A DNA stretch of 64,000 nt from Glandiceps talaboti (lineage: Eukaryota > Hemichordata > Enteropneusta > Spengelidae): NCBI RefSeq assembly GCF_964340395.1, contig NC_135562.1, positions 9,447,634-9,511,633 on the forward strand, in the 5' to 3' direction. The notes under the pieces were generated by a model. That model was not told the origin of the DNA and made no database searches. It saw only the letters and a program-made list of their open reading frames with translations. Of the stretch, positions 50,635 through 63,500 are shown in pieces (within the stretch, counting starts at the first letter, position 1; every line of letters begins with the position of its first letter). A program made the position numbers and the translations under genes.

Positions 50635-53037
50635 GCATGGATGTATTAGTGAGAAGGATATCGCACGTTCCTTTGACGTATTGTTTCCGTGATCCTTGCC
50701 GACGTTAATACTTCCGGGGATTTGGCAGGCTTTCCGTAACAAGATTAACGTGATAACTTATTCATAGGAGCTCATCGGGTTATCATCGGCAATTTCCGTC
50801 ATTCTTCCGTACGTAAATGGCATTCAAAATGGCATACACACACAGTCGCTTGTAAACTGTTATTCCTTTCCTAAATGGTTAATGGTTTTATTCTTGTCTA
50901 TGACGGTCCTAATACAGAACAATGACGTTATTATAAGGATTGGCGATGATATTATAAAATCGGTAGCGATGTCAAGTACGTGTTGTGTGTACTGTACAGT
51001 CTTATGTATGACATCGCTACCGATTTTATAAGAATATAGCCAACCCCTATATAATAACGTCATTGTTCTGTATTAGGACCGTCATAGACAAGAATAAAAC
51101 CATTAACCATTTAGGAAAGGAATAACAGTTTACAAGCGACTGTGTACATACACGAAGATGCTGATATAATATCGAGCAAGAGTTCATGTAGGATGACTCC
51201 TGTGGCGGTCCTGAGACGATGGATGTGATTGCATGCGACAGTCCAACGTAATCTGGTACTATCAGACTTGACGGCTGACGCTATTCCTGAACTGCTGAAG
51301 GCGATTGGTTCTGTCGAATTTGTGCAGGTACATTACCCGTTCATTTGTTGTTGTTTTTTGTCGATACATTCATGTTATGCCATTTAGTATTTTAGTTCCA
51401 TTACACCGATATTTGAATATATGTTGATATATAGTTCAATTTCTGTTTCAATTCTCATCTTGTAGGAACAGGAAATTACATGTACAACTCATGTAGAACA
51501 TGAAGTACTGAAGGTAAAAAAAAACGGCCCAATATTTGAATGCATTTTTTATTGTTTTAGATCATGGAATGTAAATGCCTGTGACATTGTGAGCATATGC
51601 AATGAAAGTATTATATCGCTTACTTTATATATATTGTTATGAAGACAAACTTGTATATTTATTATCAATTGGAATGTATACAAAAAGGAACATAATGTGA
51701 AAAATAAATGGATCTCATATTTGTGTTTCGTTCTAGTTGCAGTCAAGGTTACATATACTCTGGAAAATGCGAAAAAGAATAGCTCTTCTTTGCTGTGTAG
51801 TGCCGCCAAGAATATTATCAGTGGCTCAGTGTTGGAACTGAATGAAAATTTAGAGAAGGAAGTCAAGCCAGTTCAGGCTTTTATCACTTCCAATGCAGAT
51901 TCACACGTTCAACAGTTTGCAGATAATCTAGTTGATATTTTTCAATACTCTATGTGTTTCAAGATTGATTGTACAAGAAATAAAAATGTCAAAAAAGAAT
52001 CATTGGCAAGATGCAGTTTATTCATGGTTGCGAGTCGAGTGTGGACGATAGGTACAGATTTGAGCTACTGAATGTAAGACTTCATTTATTTAATAGATGA
52101 AATATATTTGTCAGTTGAAATACAACAATGGAGAGGATGTGTTTGAATGAAACTGATTTTATTAAGTCAAACTTCATTTGTCGCATAAAAAATCATTAAA
52201 TATAAAAAGATAATCTCTTTGGTACTTGTCATTGTCAATTGTTTTATGCATAAACTAGACATTAAAAATGCCAAACAAGGGTAAATTCAGATTATATAAA
52301 AGAAGGTTGCTTGTCACTGAATCAAGAATCTTCATTGGTGACATCCACTTGCAATCCTTTCAATATCATAGATGAATATGACATTTTACAGGTCGGTTGT
52401 CGATCGACTTTACACAGTTTACTTGTGTCGATCCATTATTGCCACTTCACCATCTGTAACATGCAAATGATAAAACATTTTATTGGGGTTAAAACAAGCA
52501 TACATGTAAGGAGGGATTGGGGCACCATCGTTTGCATTGAAGTTTGAACAACAACAACAAGTGTTCTATTTCTCTTCACAGTCTGCTGCATAATGAAAAT
52601 TATCACGTATCTCATAAGCTTAATACACAATGCAAGACAAATTGCTAATACATGAAATCAGTAGCTTATCATACACTTCACATGGTGTATATACGTGGGT
52701 TTCTAAAGAACAGGGTTTTCGCGAGTTTCATGGATCCTGGGGATGTATCAGTATCCATGGAATGTTGACAGACAAATCAAATTTTGTACTGTTTATTAAT
52801 TACAAACAGCAAGGGCCCGACTCCTTCAAGCCCCCACCAGTGGAAAAATATGTGGCAGGGAAAAAACTTTCGGATAGTATTATCGTATTTGGAGTTGTAT
52901 TAACTATTAACCCACGATACCAAGTCCTTAACAAACATTCTCTTGTAAACAACAACTTCAGCAAGTGACCAATGTAACAACTGAGACGGGAAGTGTAAAC
53001 AAATATTTCAATATGGCGGATAGTAATACATCCATGC
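50635..53037. mobile_element. 2.4-kb unclassified insertion with 14-bp inverted ends
   Basis: The interval that splits the LINE begins with gcatggatgtatta (50635-50648) and ends with its exact complement (53024-53037). No clear target duplication flanks it. It contains MITE A copy 4 and two frames of over 110 codons (51697-52071, 52630-52968) that I do not recognise. It also holds pieces resembling spliced exons: 51255-51326, ending with a CAG/GTACAT donor, and 51465-51512, between TTGTAG and GTAAAA. It could be a decayed DNA transposon or a captured gene fragment. Confidence 0.6.
50840..51145. mobile_element. MITE A, largest copy, with about 95-bp inverted repeats
   Basis: It starts acacagtcgcttgtaaactg and ends cagtttacaagcgactgtgt. 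The arms are near-perfect for about 95 bp, and the inner arms pair again around GATGTCAAG...TATGACATC. It is nested in the insertion that split the LINE, so three layers of transposition are visible. Confidence 0.85.
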
Positions 53038-55278
53038 ACTATTCAAATTGATATAAGCGATCACTATCCCATTTTTGCTATTTTCAAGGACTTACGTCAT
53101 GTATTCAATACCAAAACAGCTGATTACAAGTACGACTTTTCCTCTTTTAATTCAGCCTCGTTTAGAGCTGACATGGCCAATATTTCCTGGAACGATGTTT
53201 ACAATTCAAATGATCCAAATGTTGCATACCATACTTTTTATAATTTGTTTCATGATACGGCAATTAAACATGTACCAATTAAACGCGTTTCAAGGCCTCG
53301 AAAGCGTTTACGGAAACCTTGGCTGACAAAAGGTCTCCTAGTTTCAATTAAAAACAAACAAAAAATGTTTTCTAAAACAAAACGACACTGTGCAAACTCT
53401 TCAATTCACCATCAATATAAATTATATCGCAACCTGCTGACAAAATTGTTGAGACGAGCCAAACGAAAGTACTTTTGTGATAAGCTGTCTTTGTCTGCTG
53501 GAAATGTTCGTAAGAAGTGGCTGACTATCAATGAAATACTGAACAAGAATTCTAAAAATAATGCTCCACAAAAACTAAAAGATGATAAAAATCCTGGTAA
53601 TTTTGTTACAAAAAGTACAGATATTGCCAATGCTTTTAATTCGTTTTTTGTTGACATTGGACAAAACTTGGCATCACGAATAAATTGTCGCACCAACTTC
53701 AGTGAGTACCTTGATAGTCAGCAATCTCAGTCGTTCTTCTTTCATCCTGTTCATCCACGTGATATTTTTACAGAAATTAGTCAACTTGACCCATGTAAAG
53801 CTGTAGGCTTTGATGAAATACACCCAAAACTTCTCAAAGAGGCAGCTGAACATATTGTTGAACCACTTGCTCATGTCATTAATATTTCTTTGTCGCAGGG
53901 TGCCTTCCCAGAAAAGTTAAAAATGGCAAAAGTAACACCAATTTTCAAAAAAGGTTGTGTTACCGAAATCGGTAATTATAGACCTATTTCTGTATTGCCA
54001 GTGTTTAGCAAACTCTTTGAATCTGTTGCAAATAAACAATTGTGTTCATTTTTTGAAAAATTTAATATTCTCACTGATAGCCAATATGGCTTCCGTAAGA
54101 AATACAGCACAAAACTAGCTTTAGCAGACCTCATAGTTGAAATATCTAAGCAAATTGACGACGGTTTTGTTACTTTTGGTATTTTTATTGATCTCAAAAA
54201 GGCTTTCGATACGATAAATCACTCTATCTTGTTATCAAAACTGTATCATTATGGGATTAGAGGGTCGACTCTTAATTGGTTCAAAACTTACCTAGAAGGC
54301 CGAAAGCAATATGTTAATATAAATAATTGCACTTCAAAAGCCAAAACAATCCCTTGTGGAGTTCCACAGGGATCCATCCTTGGCCCACTTCTCTTTTTAG
54401 TTTATATCAATGACATCAGCAAATCTTCTGAACAATTCAAATTCAGGTTATTTGCTGATGACACCAATTTGTTTTATTCAGAAAAAACACATAAAATTGA
54501 CATAGATACTATTAATACTGAGTTTAATAAAGTGCATACCTGGTGCAAGTCTAATAAACTAACTATTAATATTGACAAAACAAATTACATCATTTTTAAA
54601 ACGACCAATAGAAAGTGCAACATTGAGGGCGCTTTATCTGTCGGTGATCTGCCAATACAAAATGTTCCATCAGCCGTTTATCTCGGGGTAACTCTTGACC
54701 CCTCACTAGCCTGGAAATCCCATATTGATACAGTCATTAAGAAAGTCAGCCAAAAAGTAGGCCTTATCTCATATTTACGCCATTATCTCCCTAAATCAAC
54801 TATGTTACTTTTGTACAATTGCTTTATTCTTCCCCATATAATGTATTGTATTGAAATTTGGGGCAATGCATATAAAACTCACTTAGACCGCATTTTTAAA
54901 TTACAAAAAAGACTCGTTAGACTGATCACCTTTTCTGATCCAAACACACCTAGTGCTCCTTTATTCCGACAACTTGGCATTCTTAACATTTATAAGCTTT
55001 GTAAATTCCAAACTTGTGTATTTGCTTTTGATTTAAAGACAGGTCATTATGCTCATTCAATAGTTCGTTATGCTACCTCTATATCACATTCATATAATAC
55101 ACGTCTTGCCACTGGCGACAACTTCGTTATTCCAAAAGTAAATTTAAGTACAACTCAAAACAACATTTATTACTCTATCGCAAAACACTGGAACGAAACT
55201 CCAAATCTGATAAAATCAATAACCTCAAGAAATTTATTTAAAAAGTCGCTTAAAAATTATCTTTTGAACACAGTATAG
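53038..55278 (+). CDS. LINE reverse transcriptase (3' part of ORF2)
   Basis: One uninterrupted frame of about 745 codons from the end of the endonuclease domain. The reverse transcriptase has KMAKVTPIFKKG, NYRPISVLPVFSKLFE, YGFRKKYSTKLAL, FIDLKKAFDTINH, GVPQGSILGPLLF and the catalytic FADDTNLF (about 54450). The thumb and C-terminal part follow (SAVYLGVTLD..., LPHIMYCIEIWG). The reverse transcriptase appears intact, which implies recent insertion. The host would not use it as a gene. Confidence 0.93.
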   Translation, partial: TIQIDISDHYPIFAIFKDLRHVFNTKTADYKYDFSSFNSASFRADMANISWNDVYNSNDPNVAYHTFYNLFHDTAIKHVPIKRVSRPRKRLRKPWLTKGLLVSIKNKQKMFSKTKRHCANSSIHHQYKLYRNLLTKLLRRAKRKYFCDKLSLSAGNVRKKWLTINEILNKNSKNNAPQKLKDDKNPGNFVTKSTDIANAFNSFFVDIGQNLASRINCRTNFSEYLDSQQSQSFFFHPVHPRDIFTEISQLDPCKAVGFDEIHPKLLKEAAEHIVEPLAHVINISLSQGAFPEKLKMAKVTPIFKKGCVTEIGNYRPISVLPVFSKLFESVANKQLCSFFEKFNILTDSQYGFRKKYSTKLALADLIVEISKQIDDGFVTFGIFIDLKKAFDTINHSILLSKLYHYGIRGSTLNWFKTYLEGRKQYVNINNCTSKAKTIPCGVPQGSILGPLLFLVYINDISKSSEQFKFRLFADDTNLFYSEKTHKIDIDTINTEFNKVHTWCKSNKLTINIDKTNYIIFKTTNRKCNIEGALSVGDLPIQNVPSAVYLGVTLDPSLAWKSHIDTVIKKVSQKVGLISYLRHYLPKSTMLLLYNCFILPHIMYCIEIWGNAYKTHLDRIFKLQKRLVRLITFSDPNTPSAPLFRQLGILNIYKLCKFQTCVFAFDLKTGHYAHSIVRYATSISHSYNTRLATGDNFVIPKVNLSTTQNNIYYSIAKHWNETPNLIKSITSRNLFKKSLKNYLLNTV

Positions 55279-57189
55279 TGAAAATCCTGTATCATATTTT
55301 TTCTTTCTAATGTAAGTTTCAGTCTTTGTTGACACTGTAAATATATTTAATGTATATCTAATGTATATAAGATGGCAAAATGTACTGCTTTCATTTAACA
55401 AGTGTATGTATTCAGGGCCAGAGACTCGATTAGTTCCACTAGAACTACCTCTCTGGTCCTCACCAATCATGTACATGTACATTTATTCTTGGTGAAATAA
55501 ACTTATTATTATTATTATTATTATAACATATGTAACCATCTATTGTCATGATTCTGAACGTTGTGTGAAAGACTTTGTTTGGTTCAATGTGTAATTCAAC
55601 TGTAGTTATATGTATTATACACGTACAGGAAGACTCCTAAACAACCATAACCAAAAATGTACACATAAGTTTTAGCCAGAGTGCTCACGACTTGGAGTCG
55701 ATCTTTTACGTCAACTATAAACGTAGCAGCTAATCAAAATACTCTCCAAGCTTGCCTTTTTTCATTATCTTTTTGTATTTCACTTTGTAAATTCTTTGTT
55801 TATGACATCACTTATATAATATTCAGCTGTTTTCTTGTGTATACATGAACCTCTAACAACAGGTGAATGACTTGGGTTTACTGGTTGTATATTGCGAGTG
55901 CACATGTAACTCTAGCCCGATATTTTGCGGTGGGAATTAAAAGAGTGACATCAAAGGTAGGTCAAAAGTATGTGATGTCCTCGTTCGGATGTGAAAATTA
56001 ATTAACAGAGGCAGCATCAACCGATGTTTCTTGGTAGGTACAGTACAAGCCGGAACTTGGTAACAAGGCTCTTGCGTCTTGGGCGTAGACGAGTTCTCTC
56101 GAGCTGTGTCCTGTCTCACGAAATTACGTTCATGCTACACTGTTGCGTCGAAGAACACGTAGTGAGCACGAAATGTAGTAACATGTCCTTGACCTGCTTG
56201 ACCTACAGCGGAGTGCACTAGTGGTGCCGATCACCAAGTGTACGGTGGACCATAGGGTCTATAGGTAGACCACTGCCAGTTAGTGTTTAGTTTGGATACA
56301 AAAATAAGTATTCATAAAAGACGTTCAGGATTTAAATATTCTACATTGTAGACGGTGTATTGACATAAATAAACTTAATCGCAAGCACAGGTCTGGTATA
56401 GCCTGACGAGACATATGAATATTGGGGTTAACAGAGTGTCGAACTCTTCGTAATTACGCGATTTATTTCGTAAAATCGGTATCACGTATTATTATTTATA
56501 CAGATAAGTTTATCTGAAAAATACTATTTATTCTAGCTGGATCGGTGTAATTACTTATTCTGAAATATTTTATGATAAGAAAGAACAACAAAACGTAGAC
56601 CATCGGATGTCATCTGGCAAATCTAAGTTAAAATCAACATCAGACAACGGCATGAAGTTTTATACACAGAGTTCGAACACATCTGTGATATATATTCATA
56701 TATATTAGCGAGTCAATAAATAAATGTCGTATTCAGAAAACACATGAACGCATTTCTACTAGTAGTTGAATATTCGATGCCGTTTGTGTATTTTGACACA
56801 TCTACCCATCAAGTTGCAACTGACGTGCACAAATACATGTCGAAATAGTTTATAATGATTTGTATGACTTTTCTATTTCAGCATACCTTGAATAACAATA
56901 TCTTAACACTTACTGTATATACAATACAAACTGTGTAACGACCCAACATATATTAAAATACAATATAATGGCGTGATATTCAGATTATCATCTCCGCGTA
57001 CCGACGCTCATTACTATTAATGTTATTCTTAAGAAATACATAAAAAACACTTTACTAGCAAATTATTCTCCCACTAATAATAGTTTCCTCCATTGTTTGA
57101 TCACTTGCCTTCTTTTGTTATTCACGTTTTATTGTATCAATTTGGAACGCTGCCCTTTGCTTTGTATCTAAACTTGTAAAGTTGGCTGG

Positions 57190-57230
57190 GTTAAAGGCCC
57201 GCCTCCCCTATATAAACGGCGAAGGCCCTA
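57190..57230 (+). promoter_or_regulatory. Orphan TATA-type core promoter candidate
   Basis: GCCCGCCTCCCC is followed directly by TATATAAAC, a GC-box next to a strong TATA box. It is the most promoter-like stretch in the intergenic region. No coding exon follows within 3 kb, so it may drive a non-coding RNA or a 5' UTR exon spliced far downstream. Confidence 0.35.
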
Positions 57231-57602
57231 AGCTTTGTGGTCATTTTGCTAAACAATATAGGGAAGTGGTAACAACCTAGCGACAGCTCCTGCTAAACTG
57301 CTGTTTTGCACGTGTTCCGACCATTGACACATACCATACTGTGACCAAGTCATTATGAATATATGACGTATGTAATTATCGCATTCGTTTTCAATAAGAG
57401 TGGAAATCTGAGGTACATTTCTCGACATTACTTTCGGTCAGACGTCAGAAAATCTACGCTGACTTTACCGTTGATAACGCTACGGAACTGTCAATCAACA
57501 TGTAGTACACACACACACACACACACACACGAACTCAATCTGATTAAAATCCGATATAGATGTCGGCTAATCGTTCATTGCTATTTTACCTTCGTTATTT
57601 TG

Positions 57603-57725
57603 CCTGAATTGACCTTCTTGGTACATGTTTAAATTTTTTAGCCTGATCGCCTCCTCTCCTCATCTGTATAGGAAGCGATCAGGCTAAAAAAATTAAACAT
57701 GTACCAAGACTGAGGTCAATTCAGG
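57603..57725. repeat. Fold-back palindrome with about 50-bp arms
   Basis: The left arm from cctgaattgacc through acatgttta to tagcctgatcgc is mirrored by gcgatcaggcta...acatgtacc...ggtcaattcagg, with a loop of about 20 bp. It may be a foldback transposon or an RNA hairpin. Confidence 0.8.
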
Positions 57726-59870
57726 TAATTGCTTACGTATATTGTTACTAAAGCATAAGACGTACAGAGTGTCACTTTGGTTATACAAATAACAAGCAAT
57801 GAATAAAGCTCCAGCTATAACTTCAAACTGCTAGTTTGCGTTATTGTTTGGCAAGTTGAGGCAAACACACTCACTGGAATTTACTTCAGTCCCGTCTCCT
57901 TTCAGCGTTTTTAAGGCTTTGTTAAATTTATAATAGTCAATTAAAGATATCACATTGCATTCCTCACTGACCATATACTGACGCTAAGCACACAGTAATT
58001 ATTATACTATACACAACAATGTAATTTCACACCCGCACTGCTTCCCGGGGGATGTCCCTATATTTTAGACGGGAGGATACGGCCCAAGTTCAAAACATCT
58101 ACATATTATGTAAAATCCAAAACATAGACCTATTGTTATCCTATCAGCTACGATTATTCTGATGATGTGTATGTATTTCTAAAGCATGAAGACGTTTCCT
58201 ATTTTATTTTAAGGAGGTCTACTACTTTCATTTGTTAATCATAGATTCCAAACGAAACTTTGTAGGTGTATAGAATATGTAGTAATGAATTCAAATCTGA
58301 AAAGAAAAAATGGTAAAATCACCAAAATCAAATTTTTTATAAACTGCATACATTCTGAAAACCTTGCATATTTTTTCAATATGTTTGCAATTGAATGTAG
58401 AATAATGAAGACTTAACATGTCACACTCATTCGTCGCAAAGAGTGAAACATTTCAATTTTGACATGCTTCCTACGTTTGTCGACCGTTAGCGCAAATTTG
58501 CAAAATGATTAAGAAATGATTTTTTGATTTTATTTGGTCTAGAAATCTTGATATACATTAGCGATTGCATGTTCATTTCCTTTTATTGTAATCTGTTCTT
58601 TTTTTTACCTCAATGACCTGGAAAGAACCGCCATTTCGTGAAACTGAAAGTAACGTAGTCAGCAATAGACATCGACAAAACATGTATTATAGAAGTAATA
58701 GTTGTTTGATTGGAAGTGTCTAAAATTTAAATTTAATGTCAATTGAAACATGCATAGGTGTGTGTACACGGTACGGTGTTTTCGCCGTATACGCACTGTG
58801 GAGTTGGTTTATATGAAGTGGAAAAGAAAATGCAATATGTGTACCTACTTTTACATCATAATATATTCAGTATTTTTCGTTCATGTGATGACAACAAAAT
58901 CTTATAAGCCAATATTCAAAAATGCCTTTCACTGAACCAAAACAAGTAACACTGGAAGACGAGTCGTTCCTGTCGAGTGTACTGTGCGCAGAACAAATGC
59001 GCAATGGCAAAACGCGCGGACGTGAATTTATTAGCCCCATAATTAGGGAATTTTCAGATGAAAAGTCGACCCATGTTTATGGATTTTGTTCGTGAAAAGA
59101 CTCCAAAGTGACCCATTTGGGCGACAGAGATCCGTATACCTTTCTATGGGAGTATAGGGGGAGGGAGGGGGCACTGTTAGTAATAAATATACCAACAAAC
59201 ACATCGTTTCGTTTAGAGGTACCTGTAAAAGCGATGGCTGTCGCATCACCTCTGCAATCATATATGTGAGACTTCGGTATATTTTATCTGAGGTAGCAAC
59301 ATTCATGATAAATTGTATTTTTTTGAATGACGTAAATGCTAAATTTAACAGGACGGGGAATAAATGGGATTCAAAGGGGGACACATCTATGTATTATCAA
59401 CCCTTAGATCTGATAGTAGAAGAAAATATAACAGGTGTTATTGACTCATGATACGATATTTATTTGTACTGTAGATGTCATGACGTTTTGCAATGACTAA
59501 TGGTTATTCTGTTTTTCAACCAGTACTGTTACAGAATTTCTGTCCCGTTGCTGGATTTCAATGTGCAATGATAGAAATAATACTCACTTCTCTCATTACA
59601 AAACTGTTCTTAAATATGAACCAAATTCATACAATATTGTAGTATGATTGCTTTGTCTTATGATTTGGAAATCTACCTCCCTAAATAATTTGTATATTTT
59701 CAATGTCAGATGATTTGTCATGTGTGACGTCTGCAAAAAAATGTATCAACGGTTAGGTTCTTTGCATATTGCAACACATTAGATATATCAGATATTCGTC
59801 GAAGATACATGTCTGAATTGGAATGTCATAGATTTTTGAGAAACAAATCGGCCAGAAGGCTAAGATACAC

Positions 59871-59894
59871 ATACATACACATACATACATACAT

Positions 59895-59981
<87 letters not shown>

Positions 59982-60092
59982 TACATACATACATACATAC
60001 ATACATACATACATACATACATGCATGCATGCATGCATGCAGGCAGGCAGGCAGGCAGGCAGGCAGACAGGCAGGCATACATATTATGGATC

Positions 60093-60128
<36 letters not shown>
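59871..60128. repeat. (CATA)n(CA)n(CATA)n(GCAG)n(CAGA)n compound microsatellite
   Basis: About 255 bp of successive tetranucleotide and dinucleotide blocks. It lies about 420 bp upstream of the fibrinogen-domain gene start. Confidence 0.97.
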
Positions 60129-60494
60129 TGCCCAATGAATTATTTAGAGTAAACAAAAGAGGTGTAGGAATATGAAAATATGAAATTATCAATAGTTTAT
60201 GTAGCATACAGACACTGGTTCATATTATTACACTTATAATGTTAAAGACGGAAGAGTTGTGTATACACATTTTATAATTCATATAGTGTCGGTGCTTTTA
60301 AATCGGAATGCTTGGACTAGAAATGTTGCTTGGATGAATTATGCTTTTCTCATAGAAGGCGTGTTTCTCAAGATAAAGCAAGGGGTAACTATGGGAAAAT
60401 AAGGGGGAATCCCTTCTTAGCTTATCATGCGCATTTGCCCGTGAGAAGTACACACCTGGCTACGTCTTCCACCACATTCATGATCTTAAAAGTG

Positions 60495-60502
60495 TATAAA
60501 TA
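60495..60502 (+). promoter_or_regulatory. TATA box of the fibrinogen-domain gene
   Basis: TATAAATA lies 57 bp upstream of the ATG at 60552, which would place the transcription start near 60525 and give a short 5' UTR. Confidence 0.6.
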
Positions 60503-60551
60503 AGGCCATCGACAACACAATAGGCAATATTCATTGCTAATTCCATTCAGT

Positions 60552-63500
60552 ATGGTAAGTCCCTTGATACTCGCCTGGCTGCTGTCAGCACTGGTACTGG
60601 CAACGTGTGCTCAACGTCACTCAGGTAAGCATATAACTCGTTCGTAATATTCGTTTTGTATGGAACTCTTTCCCACTTGACATTCGCCAAGCCTCCAGCC
60701 TGGATTTTTTTCAAAACAAAACTGAAGACTGATTTGTTCACCAAAGCCTATGGTGTGCTTTAGCCATTCAGCGCTCCTGAACAAAACATTGCTTTGGATA
60801 TCGGCGCTATGGAAATTTGATTGATCGATTTTATGTATACCCTGCTCTGCACTTGAAGGTTTTCTATTGTGTTTGAAAATATCACATTTTTATAAAAACA
60901 ATTTTATCATGATGTCCTTCTTGAAAAATCAATGTGAAAGAACTTATGCCAAGTCCTTTTTTGTAAAATCGATATATTGCGAATGATTGATAAATGTGGG
61001 AAATATTTGTTATTGTATAGTACATTTAATAGCTCTTTTGAAATGTATTGAGTTACAAACACAGACTGGATTTATGTTGTTGCACAATTGGTTTTTAAAG
61101 TAGGAAGCCATGATAAAATTGTTTTAGGAATTAAACATCCAAAATAAATACCCAAACCTCCATCCATATGGCCTCTTTAACCATACACCAGTGCTATATT
61201 ATAAGTAAATTATGTGTTGATGGGAAATGATTTGCATCCCGCCAGTTTCTCAGTTGCTGGTTATTTTTCCTCGCAGCACGTGTACAGTTAATGCTTGGTC
61301 TGAAATGAACCACATTTCACCTACTGTACATTTCATTTTCAAAGTATAGTCCTTCGTGATCACATCTGAATATGTGGCACTACACCGACTAAAATTCTGA
61401 AACATTTATATTTCGTTAGTTAGTCGATCTTAGTCCTAAACATGGAGTATGACGTCATCTATCCAGGTTATTTGAGCAGTAATAAAGTTTGAACTTACTA
61501 ATCCTGGATAAACATTGCGTACTTGTTCATAAGTTTTTGGACTCAATTGAGTTCTTGGTTGCATGGATCTGGATCTTCCCATAACGTAGAAATTGCTTTT
61601 GAAGATCGTTAATGTTGTACCCCCTCACTCTACTAGTAATGTTGAGTATCTTGATCCAGATCGGTGAAATATTGCAGCGATGCCCGTTCTTGTTCAGGGT
61701 CAGGTTAGCCACACATATATGTAACACGCTGCATTGCAGTCCTCACACTGTGCTGCAGTCCTCACACCGTGCTGCAGTCCTCACACCGTGTGTGGTATAA
61801 AAGCATATATGGGATCATTGATAAAATGGAAAGCCTTATGTGAACTGATAGTAGGATGTTATGTCCCAAGCATTACTAAGTGTGGTGGTCAAACAGTACT
61901 GCGTTATACGCCATCACGTACTAACGATTGTCCATTTATAACAAAATGTTGTTTAGCCATCACCTACTCCTGTGTATAACACCCTACTACCACCCGATGA
62001 TGTTAGACAGCTGTAGCTTTCCATATGATAACACAATCTACCATGTATTTGTAACACAACACAACACTTAAATCTGTATAACGTGTTTGACAAGGGAGTG
62101 AGAAAACTTGTACTAATCGCATTGACAAAACTAATATGAACTTTACTGAGTTATCGACAGGTTTTTCTCAAAGATATTCACATTCGTATTTGACTTTACA
62201 CTTTTATATCGAATCAAAATATTTTTCTGATAAATTCCTCATTTTATTCTGTTTATTTTAAATTTCAGATTGTCAAGATGTGTACGACTCTGGACAGACA
62301 TCGACCGGAATCTATCAAATCTGGCCTCAGTTTTCTCCAACTCCTTTAATGTCTTCTGTGACATGAACAGAGTTACGGATCATGGTTGGACTGTTATACA
62401 ACGACGAATAGACGGCTCAGTTGACTTCCATCGCGATTTCAGTGACTACAGATTTGGCTTTGGTGACGTCATTGGTGAACATTGGCTTGGGAATGAACAA
62501 ATATACCAAATAACTTTCGGAAACGGTGGCCCTCTGAAGAGATATGTTTTGAGAATCGACATATCTGATTGGCTTGGTGGCTTTGAATCTGTGGAGTACG
62601 CTGGTTTCAGGGTTGAACATCTTACTGACGGATATCAGCTTGGACTTGACAGTTTTCAGGGAGGAGGGGCAGGTGACTCTCTAAGTCGACACAATGGAAG
62701 TCAATTCATAACATATGATAATGTAACTGGTGGATACGCTGATCGAGATTCAGGGGGTTGGTGGTTTAACGATTGTCCAACAACAAATTTGAATGGTCTG
62801 TATTACTCTGACAACTATGGAAGCTACGACTCGGACTATCCAGATGGGATTCTTTGGAGAGCATGGCGAGGTGCATTCATGTCTTATAAATCAGTCCTGA
62901 TGAAGTTCCGACCTGACTTATCTTCAACTTCAGAGGACTGGCAACGGAAAAGCCTGGTACATTCTGGTCTTGGTCATACTGCAAACTCTCCGCCAATACC
63001 TGACTACTGTCCAGAATTATTTCAAGGTAAGGAGTGATCTAATAGTAATGTGTAAACGTTCTTATTAAAATACACATATTTGGCGCCAAGGGCTTTAAAA
63101 TATTTTTTTTAAATACCTCTTTGTCCAATATTCATTCTGTCTATGTCGAATACTATTACAGTACTTCATCTTATTATTCGACAGAGGTTAACGTGGCGAT
63201 ATGGATGAAGATTTGGTATTTTTTTGTATTTTTAATTCATAAAACAAGTTTATCATGGCTTCCTACTTGAAAAATCAATGTGAAACAAAATTGACCAAGT
63301 CTGTGTTTGTAACTAAATACATTGCAAAAAGCTACAAATGTGGAAAAAGTACAATATAACGTGCAAAAACACACATTTTACACATTTATTAATCTTTTGC
63401 AATTTATAGCGTTACAAACAAGGACTTGGTATATGCTGTTTCATGTTCATTTTCCAGTAGGAAGTCACGATAAAAAACTTATTTTATGAATTAATAATAC

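Larger units (their letters stand above)
50096..55530 (+). mobile_element. CR1/Jockey-clade LINE retrotransposon, 5' truncated and interrupted
   Basis: 50128-50634 encodes the start of an apurinic-type endonuclease (LHLNIRSIRSHF and LSETWL, with the catalytic Asn and Glu). A two-base frameshift lies near 50545, after which IIGVIYRKPNTPTQEF continues. After the insertion 50635-53037 the frame resumes with IDISDHYPIF (catalytic Asp-His) and runs to 55278. About 70-80 endonuclease residues, including the GDFN region, are missing. The 3' UTR ends in a (TTA)n tail at 55502-55526, typical of CR1-like elements. No ORF1 is seen. The element cannot be active as it stands. Confidence 0.92.
55531..60490. 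other. Intergenic DNA between the LINE and the fibrinogen-domain gene
   Basis: No exon is supported on either strand. Notable items are a possible core promoter near 57209, a long hairpin at 57603-57725 and a compound microsatellite at 59871-60128. Confidence 0.5.

Noticed and set aside
62270-62330. Extended upstream reading of the FReD domain starting at a TTG codon
   Set aside because: The true upstream frame is DCQDVYDSG..., which matches the start of the second domain and the exon phase. The other frame exists only because of the one-base lesion.
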